Position numbers and translations under genes: made by a program. From DATBDE01 sp036270095 (GTDB lineage: Bacteria; Actinomycetota; Thermoleophilia; Solirubrobacterales; Solirubrobacteraceae): a DNA stretch of 64,000 bases. The notes under the pieces are model-generated. The model worked only from the letters and a program-made list of their open reading frames with translations. It was not told the DNA's origin and did no database searches. The DNA is taken from the NCBI GenBank assembly GCA_036270095.1, contig DATBDE010000048.1, positions 10,247-74,246 on the forward strand. Reading direction: 5' to 3'. How positions within the stretch are numbered: the stretch's first letter is position 1; each line of letters opens with the position of its first letter. Below, in pieces: positions 41,468 through 49,200 of this stretch.

Positions 41468-43159
41468 CTACGCCGCGCGCGTCCCGCGCGGTCGCGGCGC
41501 CGGCAGCACGCGGAAGAACACGCTCGGCGACGAGGCCTTGGGGTTGCGCTTGTCCCCGGCGAACGTCGCCCGCGTGCGGTAGAGGCCGGCGGACGGGCGC
41601 AGGCCGACGGCGTACTGGCCGCCGCGGGCGCGTGCCCGGCCGGGCCCGGCCGAGCGCCAGCCGCCGCGCACGCGCCGCTGGATCAGCAGGCCGACGGCGG
41701 TCTTGTGCGGCGCGATCGCGCCGCTGAGCTTGACCCTGTCGCCGGCGCGCAGGCGCTTGGTCGACGCGGCCAGCGACAGCGTCGGCTGCACGATCACCGT
41801 GGCCCGCGACGACGCCGCGGCGCGGTGGGTCCCGTCCCCGGGCCAGTAGGCGCGCACGGCGACGGTGCGGCTCGAGTTCACGCTCGCGCTCCAGCTGCCG
41901 TCAGAGCCGGTGTCGGCGGTCGTGATCGACACCCAGTGCCCGTGCAGCGAGCGCAGCTGGATCTGCACCCGCACGCCCGCGAGCGGCGTCCCGTCCGAGA
42001 GCGCGAGCTGGCCCGTGACCGCCACCGGCTGCGGGAAGGCCAAGCGCCGCGCAGCGGCGGACAGGCTGAGCTGCGCCCGCACGTTGGCCGACGGCTGGAC
42101 CGGCGCCGCCGGCGCCGCGCCCGCCGCGCGGGCGCGGATGTCGGGCAACTGCGCGTAGAGCGCGTCGCCCGGGCAGTCGGTGGCGTCGCCGTCGCGGTGC
42201 CCGGAGATGCGGTCGAAGGTCACGGGCGTGCCGGACGGGTACTTGTTGTCGCCGCCGCCCCGCGAGGTCAGCGTGACCTTGCCGGCCACGGGCACGCCGG
42301 CGATCGACAGGCGCCAGGCGATGAGCTGGGAGAGCGCCTTCAGCCCGGCGTCGGTCTGCCCGACGGTGTTGAACGTCCCCAGGCTCGAGACCCCGGTCGA
42401 CTGGTCGTTGTAGCCCTGCGCCTGCGCCCCCACCACGGGCCGGTCGATGCCCCCGGCCCGGCCCTCGAAGATCTGCCCGTACCTGTCGACGAGGAAGTTG
42501 TAGCCGATGTCGTTCCAGCCGTTGTCGTCGCGGTGGAACCGGCAGATGGCGAGCACGATCGCGGCCGAGTCCGAGGGCGCGTAGTCGTTGGAACCGTCGG
42601 TGTGGTGCACGAACGCCATCTGCACGTTGCCGTATTCGGGCGTCCCCTTCGGGTTGCACTGGTTCCCCGCCCACTGCGCGCGAGGAATGATCGACGGCTG
42701 GCCCGCGGCCGCCGCGCGCGCGGCCGGCCGGGACGCGCTCACGAGCCCGACGTGCGCCCGCACGAAGTCCACGTGCACGCCGCGCGCCGGCCGCGACAGG
42801 CGCAGCTGGTAGCGGTCCGAGCGCCCGGTCCACACCGGCCCCGTGCCGCGCAGGGCGGGCGCGCCATCGGGCGCGTCGGCGCTCTCGTCGGCGCGCACCC
42901 AGGCGCTCCAGCGCCCGGTGCGGACGCTGCGGGCGCGCACGTCGACGGTCATCTTCGCGGGCGCGCTCCACTTGACCCCGAGCAGGTCGAAGGCCCGCGG
43001 CGCCCGGACCGACGGCGTGGTTACGGGCCCTGCGCCCGCGGCATGCGCGGCCCCGCCCGGCAGCGATTGCGAGAAATCGCTGGCATGGGGAGCCGCCGCG
43101 GCCCCGGCGGGAAGCCCGAGCACGGCGACGGCAGCAACAACCCCCAGAAGGCGGCGCAC
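41468..43159 (-). CDS. Secreted PGRP-type N-acetylmuramoyl-L-alanine amidase
   Basis: A 563-residue exported protein with a signal peptide (about 1-22). An N-terminal beta region (about 45-140) is followed by a peptidoglycan-recognition/amidase_2 domain (about 155-340). Zinc ligands are visible in MAFVHHTDGSNDY (His), in ISGHRDGDATDCPGD (His and Cys), and the catalytic Tyr region IGYNFLVDRYGQIFEGR. Two Ig-like/carboxypeptidase-regulatory-like modules (about 365-555) complete it, probably binding the wall. It likely cleaves the amide linking stem peptide and glycan. It lies downstream of another wall hydrolase gene. Confidence 0.88.
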   Translation of the reverse strand: MRRLLGVVAAVAVLGLPAGAAAAPHASDFSQSLPGGAAHAAGAGPVTTPSVRAPRAFDLLGVKWSAPAKMTVDVRARSVRTGRWSAWVRADESADAPDGAPALRGTGPVWTGRSDRYQLRLSRPARGVHVDFVRAHVGLVSASRPAARAAAAGQPSIIPRAQWAGNQCNPKGTPEYGNVQMAFVHHTDGSNDYAPSDSAAIVLAICRFHRDDNGWNDIGYNFLVDRYGQIFEGRAGGIDRPVVGAQAQGYNDQSTGVSSLGTFNTVGQTDAGLKALSQLIAWRLSIAGVPVAGKVTLTSRGGGDNKYPSGTPVTFDRISGHRDGDATDCPGDALYAQLPDIRARAAGAAPAAPVQPSANVRAQLSLSAAARRLAFPQPVAVTGQLALSDGTPLAGVRVQIQLRSLHGHWVSITTADTGSDGSWSASVNSSRTVAVRAYWPGDGTHRAAASSRATVIVQPTLSLAASTKRLRAGDRVKLSGAIAPHKTAVGLLIQRRVRGGWRSAGPGRARARGGQYAVGLRPSAGLYRTRATFAGDKRNPKASSPSVFFRVLPAPRPRGTRAA

Positions 43160-43202
43160 GAAGGTTGCAACACCGATCCCCGCCCCGGGGTTGCGGCGGC
43201 GC

Positions 43203-44201
43203 TCAGAGACCGGCGGGATGGCGCGCCACGTAACCGGACGAGGATCGCGACTGCGACGTCCAGCGCGTCCCGCTCTGCCAGCGGGCGCTCGTATCGAAGC
43301 GGCGACCGTTGACGACCATGTAGACGTGACCGCTGTTGGCGTAGATCGTGACGTGCTTGCCAGGCCCCGGCTTGCCGTAGCTCTCGAAGGCGCTGGAGTT
43401 CAGCGGCGACTTCAGCAAGCCGGCGTTGTGCAGCGCGTAGGAGACCGAGCCCGAGCAGTCGTAGCCGGCGGACGTGAAGGAGCCGTGGCCGCCGCCGTAC
43501 ACGTACGGGGCGCTGGCGATCCGGTCGGCGCCGGCGAGGACCGACGAGACCTTGCCGCTGTCGCCCGCGCTCGCGCTCGCGCCGCCCAGGTGAGCGCGCT
43601 TGAGCAGCGGCGTAGGGCCGCTCACCCCGGCCGCCTCCCAGGTGCCGGGGCCGACCACGCCGTCGCGGGCGAGGCCGTGGCGGGACTGGAAGCGCTTGAC
43701 CGCGCGCATGGTCGCCGGGCCGAAGACGCCGTCGGCGGCGACGCCGATGCGCTTCTGCAGGCGCGCGACGCTGGGCCCGCGGCCGCGGCCGCCGTCACCG
43801 GCGCCGCTGGAGGCGTGGCCGCCGCCCGAGCCGCCGCGCAGCTTGGCCAGCGTGGCCGCACCCACGACGCCGTCGACGTCGAGGCCGTTGCGCTTCTGGA
43901 ACATCCGCACCGCGTGCTCGGTGTGCGGGCCGAATTCGCCGTCACCGCCGATGCCCAGGCGATGCTGGACGCCGCGGACGCGGCCGCCGTCGTCGCCGCG
44001 CTGCAGGAGGCCGCTCCCAGCGGCCGCCGCGGTCGCGACGGGCACGGCCGTCGCCGCCACCACGCCGGCGAGCGCAAGGCCCTTGCGCCCGGGAATGAGG
44101 TCGAGGCGGGAAGCCGCCTGCTGCCGGCGCGCGCGAGAGCGCGAGAGCGAATCCGCCCACAGCTCCGGGCACGCGAGATCGCGCGCACTGTTGTGCACCA
44201 C
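43203..44201 (-). CDS. Peptidoglycan-binding domain protein with NlpC/P60-like C-terminus
   Basis: A 332-residue protein. Unusually, about 45 residues (CPELWADSLSRSRARRQQ) precede the hydrophobic export helix (about 46-64). Two peptidoglycan_binding_1 domains follow (about 68-115 and 130-180; FQKRNGLDVDGVVG and FQSRHGLARDGVVG). The C-terminal domain has YDCSGSVSYALHNAG with the catalytic Cys and SGHVYMVVNGRRFDTSA with the catalytic His, as in NlpC/P60 peptidases. GTG 44201 is the start; the second GTG is possible. A long structured leader lies upstream. Confidence 0.85.
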   Translation of the reverse strand: MVHNSARDLACPELWADSLSRSRARRQQAASRLDLIPGRKGLALAGVVAATAVPVATAAAAGSGLLQRGDDGGRVRGVQHRLGIGGDGEFGPHTEHAVRMFQKRNGLDVDGVVGAATLAKLRGGSGGGHASSGAGDGGRGRGPSVARLQKRIGVAADGVFGPATMRAVKRFQSRHGLARDGVVGPGTWEAAGVSGPTPLLKRAHLGGASASAGDSGKVSSVLAGADRIASAPYVYGGGHGSFTSAGYDCSGSVSYALHNAGLLKSPLNSSAFESYGKPGPGKHVTIYANSGHVYMVVNGRRFDTSARWQSGTRWTSQSRSSSGYVARHPAGL

Positions 44202-44298
44202 TACACCCCCGATTGGCTCGTTTCAGGTCCCGACCCGACCATGGGGCGGGCTGTCCCGCCTGCCGGGGTCGAAGCGGCGTCGACCCTAACGGGAAAAT

Positions 44299-44326
44299 CC
44301 CTGCAAGCTGCACGGTTCCTTGCAGG
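44299..44326 (-). terminator. Hairpin with T-run in the leader of the NlpC-like gene
   Basis: On the minus strand CCTGCAAG and CTTGCAGG form a perfect 8-bp stem with a 11-base loop, followed by GATTTTCCC. It can terminate transcription coming from the DUF3105 gene or act as an attenuator in the long leader of the wall-hydrolase gene. Confidence 0.55.
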
Positions 44327-44330
44327 ACGA

Positions 44331-44361
44331 CATAACCCGGGCGTTATCCGGGGGCGTTATG
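44331..44361 (-). terminator. Palindrome covering the DUF3105 stop codon
   Basis: CATAAC (44331-44336) and GTTATG (44356-44361) are perfect arms with a CCGG-rich interior. The TAA stop of the upstream gene is inside the arm. It may fold into a 3'-end hairpin protecting or terminating that message. Confidence 0.45.
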
Positions 44362-45061
44362 GGATCTGCTCGGGTGCCTTGTCCGTGTAGGTGATGCGGA
44401 AGGCGCGCAGCGCGTCCCACATCTGCGGCGTGACCTTCGTGCACCCGATCATGTGCGTCCACGCGGTGGCGGCGACCTGGTAGGGCATCTCCGTGTTGTT
44501 CTGGAACAGCAGATCGTGGTACGAACCCTGCTCCGAGAACAGCGTGCGCAGCTGCCCGATCACGCGGTTGGGCGTCCCTGGCGCGTACTGGAACTCGATG
44601 CGCCCGTGCTCGAGCGTGTGGACGAAGTTCTCCTTGGCCGGCGTCTGCTGGCCCGAGTAGTCGCCGTCCGGCGCCGGCACCGGGTTGTGGTTGCCCGAGG
44701 TCGGCGGGTTGGTGCGGTACGTGCCGGGGCCGGTGATGTGCGTGCGGCCCTCGCTGGGGAACGTCCGGACCACGCAGCCGGCCTGCTTGGCCGCGACGGC
44801 CAGATCGGTGGTCTTGCGCGGCGGGATCGGCAGCGCCTTGACGACGGGGTTCTTCGCCCCGGTCGAGCTGGGCGGCTCGTCGCTGCCTCCGCCGGAGCCG
44901 ACGACGACCGCGATGATCACCGCCGCCACCACGGCGACGCCGAGCACGGCGCCGCCGATGAGCTGCAGGCGGCGGTTGCGGTCGCCGCGGCGCTTCTCCT
45001 CAGCTTCGCGGGCCAGGCGCTCCTGGCGGCGCGCCTCCTTCTGCTGCTGCCGGCTGGACAC
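44357..45061 (-). CDS. DUF3105 family membrane protein
   Basis: A 234-residue protein: a very basic cytoplasmic N-terminus (about 1-33, QQQKEARRQERLAREAEEKR), one transmembrane helix (about 34-56) and a C-terminal extracytoplasmic DUF3105 domain with YRTNPPTSGNHNPVPAPDGDY and FVHTLEHGRIEFQYAPG, containing conserved His residues that suggest metal binding. Function unknown. TACCCT (45075-45070) lies 8 bases before the GTG with no SD, pointing to a leaderless promoter. Confidence 0.82.
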   Translation of the reverse strand: MSSRQQQKEARRQERLAREAEEKRRGDRNRRLQLIGGAVLGVAVVAAVIIAVVVGSGGGSDEPPSSTGAKNPVVKALPIPPRKTTDLAVAAKQAGCVVRTFPSEGRTHITGPGTYRTNPPTSGNHNPVPAPDGDYSGQQTPAKENFVHTLEHGRIEFQYAPGTPNRVIGQLRTLFSEQGSYHDLLFQNNTEMPYQVAATAWTHMIGCTKVTPQMWDALRAFRITYTDKAPEQIP

Positions 45062-45069
45062 GGGCGGGA

Positions 45070-45075
45070 AGGGTA
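45070..45075 (-). promoter_or_regulatory. -10 box of the DUF3105 gene
   Basis: TACCCT on the minus strand, then 8 bases (TCCCGCCC) and GTG. The spacing is that of a leaderless transcript. Confidence 0.4.
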
Positions 45076-45079
45076 GGCC

Positions 45080-45922
45080 CTAGGACGCGGCCGCGCGACG
45101 GCGTCGGCCGCCGCCGGCCCGCCGCGGCTTCCACGCCTCCTCGACGAAGTCCGCGATCTCGTTGGTCAGCCGCTCGGGCGCGACGCGCAGCTCGATCAGC
45201 GACTCGGCCTCGACCAGGCGGGCGTTGGGGAGCTCGTCGGCCAGCATGCCGGCGTCGGAGAACGGGTGGATGGGGTCGCGGTGGTGCCCGATGACCAGCG
45301 CCGGGGCCTCGAACGTGCGGCGCTCGGTGCGGTGGGGGGCGATGCGGCCGAAGAACAGGCCCTGGATGACCGCGGCGCTGGGCCCGGGGTCCTGGCCGAA
45401 ACAGTCCAGGCCGACCCCCGCGTAGAACGGCAGCGGCCCCTGGGGAACGCGGCGCAGCAGCCCGGCGATGCGCCGGGTGACCGGCGCGCCGAACGTCAGC
45501 CCGACGAGGATCGGGGTGAAGAATGCGGCGCAGGCGAGGATCGCGTTGTCCAGCACCGGCATCTCGATGACCATGCCGCGCACGCGCTCGGGCGCCTGCG
45601 ATGCGACCTCGAGCGTCGTGTTGGCGCCCAGCGAGGTGCCGCCGATCACCGCCTGGTCGAGCTCGAGATGGTCCATGAGCGCCAGCACCTCCTCGCCGAA
45701 GGTGCGCATCGAGTAGCGCCACATGTCGCGCGGGCGGTCCGAGCGCCCGTGGCCGAGCAGGTCGAGCAGGACGACGCGGTTGCCGCGGTCGGCCAGCGCC
45801 TGGGCCAGGGGCTCGTGCATGCGCGCCGGAAACAACAGCCCGGGGAGCAGGATCACCGCTCGCGGACCGGTGCCGTACGTCCGGTACGCGAGGCGCTTTC
45901 CCTGGTGCCGGAAGCTCGCCAT
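45080..45922 (-). CDS. Alpha/beta-fold hydrolase
   Basis: A 280-residue alpha/beta hydrolase. Motifs: VILLPGLLFPARMH as oxyanion region, DLLGHGRSDRPRD, nucleophile elbow GGTSLGAN (Ser in G-x-S-x-G), and the C-terminal acid-His pair in HHRDPIHPFSD. A Lys/Arg-rich tail ends the protein. Substrate unknown. The gene ends 18 bases before the DUF3105 start. TATCCT lies 11 bases before the ATG. Confidence 0.85.
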   Translation of the reverse strand: MASFRHQGKRLAYRTYGTGPRAVILLPGLLFPARMHEPLAQALADRGNRVVLLDLLGHGRSDRPRDMWRYSMRTFGEEVLALMDHLELDQAVIGGTSLGANTTLEVASQAPERVRGMVIEMPVLDNAILACAAFFTPILVGLTFGAPVTRRIAGLLRRVPQGPLPFYAGVGLDCFGQDPGPSAAVIQGLFFGRIAPHRTERRTFEAPALVIGHHRDPIHPFSDAGMLADELPNARLVEAESLIELRVAPERLTNEIADFVEEAWKPRRAGGGRRRRAAAS

Positions 45923-45968
45923 TAGGGCCGGGAAGGATATCCGTCGCTTCGGGCCCCTCGGCGCAGCG

Positions 45969-45974
45969 CATAAT
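45969..45974 (+). promoter_or_regulatory. -10 box of the sigma-factor gene
   Basis: CATAAT is close to TATAAT and lies 5 bases before GTG 45980, so transcription would begin at or next to the start codon (leaderless). Confidence 0.4.
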
Positions 45975-45979
45975 GCGGG

Positions 45980-47179
45980 GTGATGGTGGCTGACGAGCGG
46001 GCGATGGCGGCCATCTACGACCGCCACCACCGAGGACTCCTGTCCTTCTGCCGGCACATGCTCGGATCGCGCGAGGAGGCCGAAGAGGCGGTCCGCGAGA
46101 CCTTCCAGCTCGCCCGACAGGCCCTCGAGCGCAGCGAGGAGCCCGTGGACGTGCGTCCTTGGCTGTACGCGATCGCCCGCAACCGCTGCATCGCGATGCT
46201 GCGGGCGGGCGCTGCGCCGCCCCACGAGGAGGCGCTGCACGACGTCGCCCGCCTGCCCGTGGACGAGCGCGCCGCGCTGCTGCTGGCCGAGGACGGTGAG
46301 CTGACCCCGGACGAGATCGCCCGCGTGCTCGGCGTGCCCGACGACCGGGCCGAGGCGATGGTGGTACGCGCCCGCGACTCGCTCATCGCGCCGCGCCGGC
46401 CGCTGACCGACGCGTGCTCGGCCGTGCGCGTGGAGCTGGCCCGCCCCGGGGAGGGCCCCATGCCGCGCTCGCACGTGCGCCGCCACCTGCGCGACTGCCC
46501 CCGCTGTCGCGGCTATCGGGAGTCGGTCCGGCGCCAGCATGCGGCGCTGACCGCGCCCGTGGTGCCCAGCGCGGGCCTGCGCGCCGCCGCCGTGGGCGCG
46601 GACGCGCCGGGCGAGCGGCCCCCCCGCCACGTGCCCCTGCCGTCGCCTCGGCTCGCGCTCGTCGCCGGCCTCGCCGTGGTGGCGGTCCTGGCCGTCGTCG
46701 CGGGTGTGACCGCGCTCTCGTCGGGAACCTCGACGCCGCCGGCCAAGCCGCCCGCAGCGTCCGCGGACGCGCAGAAGCCCAAGCCCAAGCCGGCGGCGGT
46801 CGCCGCCGCGCCGGCGGCGGCCGACCCGAAGCCCAAGGCGACCCACCGGCGGCGCCACCGCCGGCACCACCACAAGGCCAAGGCCTCCGACACCAGCGTG
46901 GCGAGCGCTGCGCCGGCGCCGCAGCCCGCGCCGGCGCCTCCGCCGCCGGTGGTGACGCAGAAGCCGAAGAAGCTCAAGACCCGCAAGCAGAGCTCGCCCA
47001 AGCAGCAGCGACCGGTCCAGCAGGCGCCGAAGGTGACCCAGCAGCCCAATGTCACCAAGCAGCCCAAGGTCCAGAAGACGCCGCAGCCGGTCGCGCCGTC
47101 CAACACGGCCGGCGGGACGGCCGCGCCGCCGCCCGAGTCGGGCGGCCACAAGGGCGGCGGCCGCAGCGTCGACGACTAG
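45980..47179 (+). CDS. ECF-type sigma factor fused to a zinc-finger, TM and Lys/Pro tail
   Basis: A 399-residue fusion. Residues about 8-75 form sigma region 2 (YDRHHRGLLSFCRHMLGSREEAEE, then RPWLYAIARNRCI), about 90-138 sigma region 4 (LTPDEIARVLGVPDDRAEAMVVRARDSL). Next comes an anti-sigma-like zinc motif H169-x3-C173-x2-C176 (HLRDCPRC), a linker, one transmembrane helix (about 224-246) and a 150-residue extracytoplasmic tail rich in Lys, Pro, Ala and His (RRRHRRHHHK). It looks like a sigma factor joined in one chain to its membrane anti-sigma factor. Start GTG 45980 or ATG 45983. Region 3 is absent, as in ECFs. Confidence 0.75.
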   Translation: MMVADERAMAAIYDRHHRGLLSFCRHMLGSREEAEEAVRETFQLARQALERSEEPVDVRPWLYAIARNRCIAMLRAGAAPPHEEALHDVARLPVDERAALLLAEDGELTPDEIARVLGVPDDRAEAMVVRARDSLIAPRRPLTDACSAVRVELARPGEGPMPRSHVRRHLRDCPRCRGYRESVRRQHAALTAPVVPSAGLRAAAVGADAPGERPPRHVPLPSPRLALVAGLAVVAVLAVVAGVTALSSGTSTPPAKPPAASADAQKPKPKPAAVAAAPAAADPKPKATHRRRHRRHHHKAKASDTSVASAAPAPQPAPAPPPPVVTQKPKKLKTRKQSSPKQQRPVQQAPKVTQQPNVTKQPKVQKTPQPVAPSNTAGGTAAPPPESGGHKGGGRSVDD

Positions 47180-47214
47180 TGACCCGAGCCCGAACTTCCG
47201 ACTCAGGTCACTAG
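47176..47214. terminator. Palindrome containing both convergent stop codons
   Basis: CTAGTGACC (47176-47184) and GGTCACTAG (47206-47214) are perfect 9-base arms; GAG/CTC extends the stem after one mismatch. The sigma-gene stop TAG and the reversed stop of the GMC gene lie in opposite arms, so one hairpin serves both convergent genes. Confidence 0.65.
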
Positions 47215-49175
47215 CGCCCGGCGGCGTTCATGGCCGCGGCCGTCCGGCGGGCCAGGGCCATCACGGTGATCATCGGGTTCGTGCCCGAGGCGGTCGGGAA
47301 GGCGCTGGCGTCGCCGATCCACACGCCGGGGGTGTCGTGCAGCTCGCCCCAGGGGTCCGCGACGGACGTCTTGGGGTCGTTGCCCATGCGGGCCGAGCCC
47401 ATCTGGTGCAATGCGAACTTGGCGCAGTCGTAGGGGTCCAGCGGCGCGTCGTGCAGAGCGGCGGCAAAGGTCTCGGGGTCCTCGCCCTCGGTCCAGTGGC
47501 TGACCGTGCGGTGGTAGCTGATGATCTGCTTCGCGCCCGCGGCCGCGTGCATGCGCACGAGCTCGGCCTGCGCGCGGCGGTAGTGGCGGTCGTCGAGCCG
47601 GTCGGTCATCGCGTAGTGCCAGACCGCGTTGCCGTTGTCGTCGATGCCCACGCGCCCGGTGCCGCGGTCGCGAATGAGGAACACGAACGGGGCCGAGGTC
47701 GGGCCGGCGGCCATCCAGTCCTTGTGGATGCGTCCGCCGTGCCAGGGCACGGTCGCGGCGCCCAGGCCGGGCATCGCCGCCGAGGACTCGACCAGGAACC
47801 CGTACCCGTCCTCGAGGTCGGCGAACTCGCGGCTGAGCCCGGTCTGCGGCGCGCCCCACCAGCCCTTCTGGGGCTCGGCGTAGACGCCGACGGCGCCGCC
47901 GGCGGGGTGCAGGCGCAGATAGTCGCCCACGGCGGGGCCGCCGATGCCCGAGCGCAGCAGCAGCGCCGGCGTCTCCAGTGCACCGCCCGCCGCCACGACC
48001 TGCGGTGCGCGCACCAGCACGCGGGCCGTGGTGCCCGACGGGTCGGTGTAGGTCGCCTCGACGCCGGCGGCGCGACCGCCCTCGACCACGATGCGGTCGG
48101 CGCGGCAACGCGCCACCATCTGCGCGCCGCGCTCGAACGCGTCCTGGAGGTAGGTCTTCAGCGTGCCCTGCTTGGAGCCGGACTGGTCGCCGTAGCTGAG
48201 GAAGCCGGCGTTGCCGGGGTCGTAGGCGTTGCGGTCGGCGTTGCGGGTGATGCGGACGAAGTCGTAGCCGAGCGCGTCGCAGGCCTCCTGCATGCGCTGG
48301 TGCGGGCCGTTGTAGTCCGAGCAATCGTCGTTGACCCCGAGCCGCTCCCACACGGCGTCGAGGTGGGCGTCGTAGTCGGGGCCGGCCACGCCCTCGAGCC
48401 CGAACTCGCGCTCCCACTGCTCGCGCACGTTGTCGCGGGTGCGTATGCAGTTGGTCCAGTTGACCGTCGTTCCGCCGCCGAGGTTGGACCCCGCCATCAG
48501 CGCCAGCGAGCCGTCCTCGGTGGCCATCAGGCCGCCGCCCAGGAACAGGTTCTCGTAGGCCCAGAGCTCGAGCTGGTTGAAGTCGCTCTCGTTGTAGTAG
48601 CCGCCCATCTCGAGCACGACGACGTGCTTGCCCTCACCCGCCAGCGTCCCCGCGATCACGCCGCCGCCCGCGCCCGACCCGACCACGCACACGTCGGCGT
48701 CGAGCACCATCTCGTTCGTCGTGGGCGCGACGAGGGCGATGGGCTTGGGCGCCTCGGGCGGCGCCGACACCGGCCCGGGGTAGCCGATCGCGTCCCAGTT
48801 CGGGTTGCGGCCGGCCTGATCGGGCATCCCGTAGAACAGCATCAGCGCGAGTCCCTTGAACGCGCTCATGCCCGCCAGCGCCTCGGGGCCGGCATCCATG
48901 AAGCCCTGCACGATCGCCTCGCGCCCGGGCGGGGGCGCGTCGGCGAACCCCTGGGCGGCGATGGCGTCGAGCAGGCCGCGCAGGCCCGCCAGCTGGTCCT
49001 CGGGCACGCTCGCACCGAGCGCCGTCTCGACCGCCGCGGGCACGCCCAGGTCGGAGGCCGAGCGCGCGTAGAAGTCCGTTAGGTCGCCCGGGACGCTGAG
49101 CGAGGGCACGAACGTGTCGCAGAGGGCGCGCAGGGTGTCGCGCTGGATCTCGCTGAGGACGACGTTGACCGCCAC
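47211..49175 (-). CDS. GMC-family oxidoreductase with fused N-terminal subunit-3-like domain
   Basis: A 654-residue flavoenzyme. The N-terminal about 130 residues (LSEIQRDTLRALCDTFVPSL, DFYARSASDLGVP) resemble the gluconate 2-dehydrogenase subunit 3 family. The rest is a GMC oxidoreductase: FAD motif VVGSGAGGGVIAGTLA (about 160), GSNLGGGTTVNWTNCIR, and C-terminal HQMGSARMG then GVWIGDASAFPTASGTNPMITVMALA with active-site His and Asn. It likely oxidises an alcohol or sterol-like substrate. The GTG start at 49175 has no SD and is uncertain. No Tat signal is visible. Confidence 0.85.
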   Translation of the reverse strand: MAVNVVLSEIQRDTLRALCDTFVPSLSVPGDLTDFYARSASDLGVPAAVETALGASVPEDQLAGLRGLLDAIAAQGFADAPPPGREAIVQGFMDAGPEALAGMSAFKGLALMLFYGMPDQAGRNPNWDAIGYPGPVSAPPEAPKPIALVAPTTNEMVLDADVCVVGSGAGGGVIAGTLAGEGKHVVVLEMGGYYNESDFNQLELWAYENLFLGGGLMATEDGSLALMAGSNLGGGTTVNWTNCIRTRDNVREQWEREFGLEGVAGPDYDAHLDAVWERLGVNDDCSDYNGPHQRMQEACDALGYDFVRITRNADRNAYDPGNAGFLSYGDQSGSKQGTLKTYLQDAFERGAQMVARCRADRIVVEGGRAAGVEATYTDPSGTTARVLVRAPQVVAAGGALETPALLLRSGIGGPAVGDYLRLHPAGGAVGVYAEPQKGWWGAPQTGLSREFADLEDGYGFLVESSAAMPGLGAATVPWHGGRIHKDWMAAGPTSAPFVFLIRDRGTGRVGIDDNGNAVWHYAMTDRLDDRHYRRAQAELVRMHAAAGAKQIISYHRTVSHWTEGEDPETFAAALHDAPLDPYDCAKFALHQMGSARMGNDPKTSVADPWGELHDTPGVWIGDASAFPTASGTNPMITVMALARRTAAAMNAAGR

Positions 49176-49200
49176 GGAGGCGCGATCGTACTCGGATCGG

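Noticed and set aside
44202..44356. Candidate c-di-AMP (ydaO) riboswitch before the wall-hydrolase gene.
   Set aside because: Position fits, but the conserved GGTACGGGGGAACCC and GGGTGAATC-type elements are not present; left as an unexplained leader.
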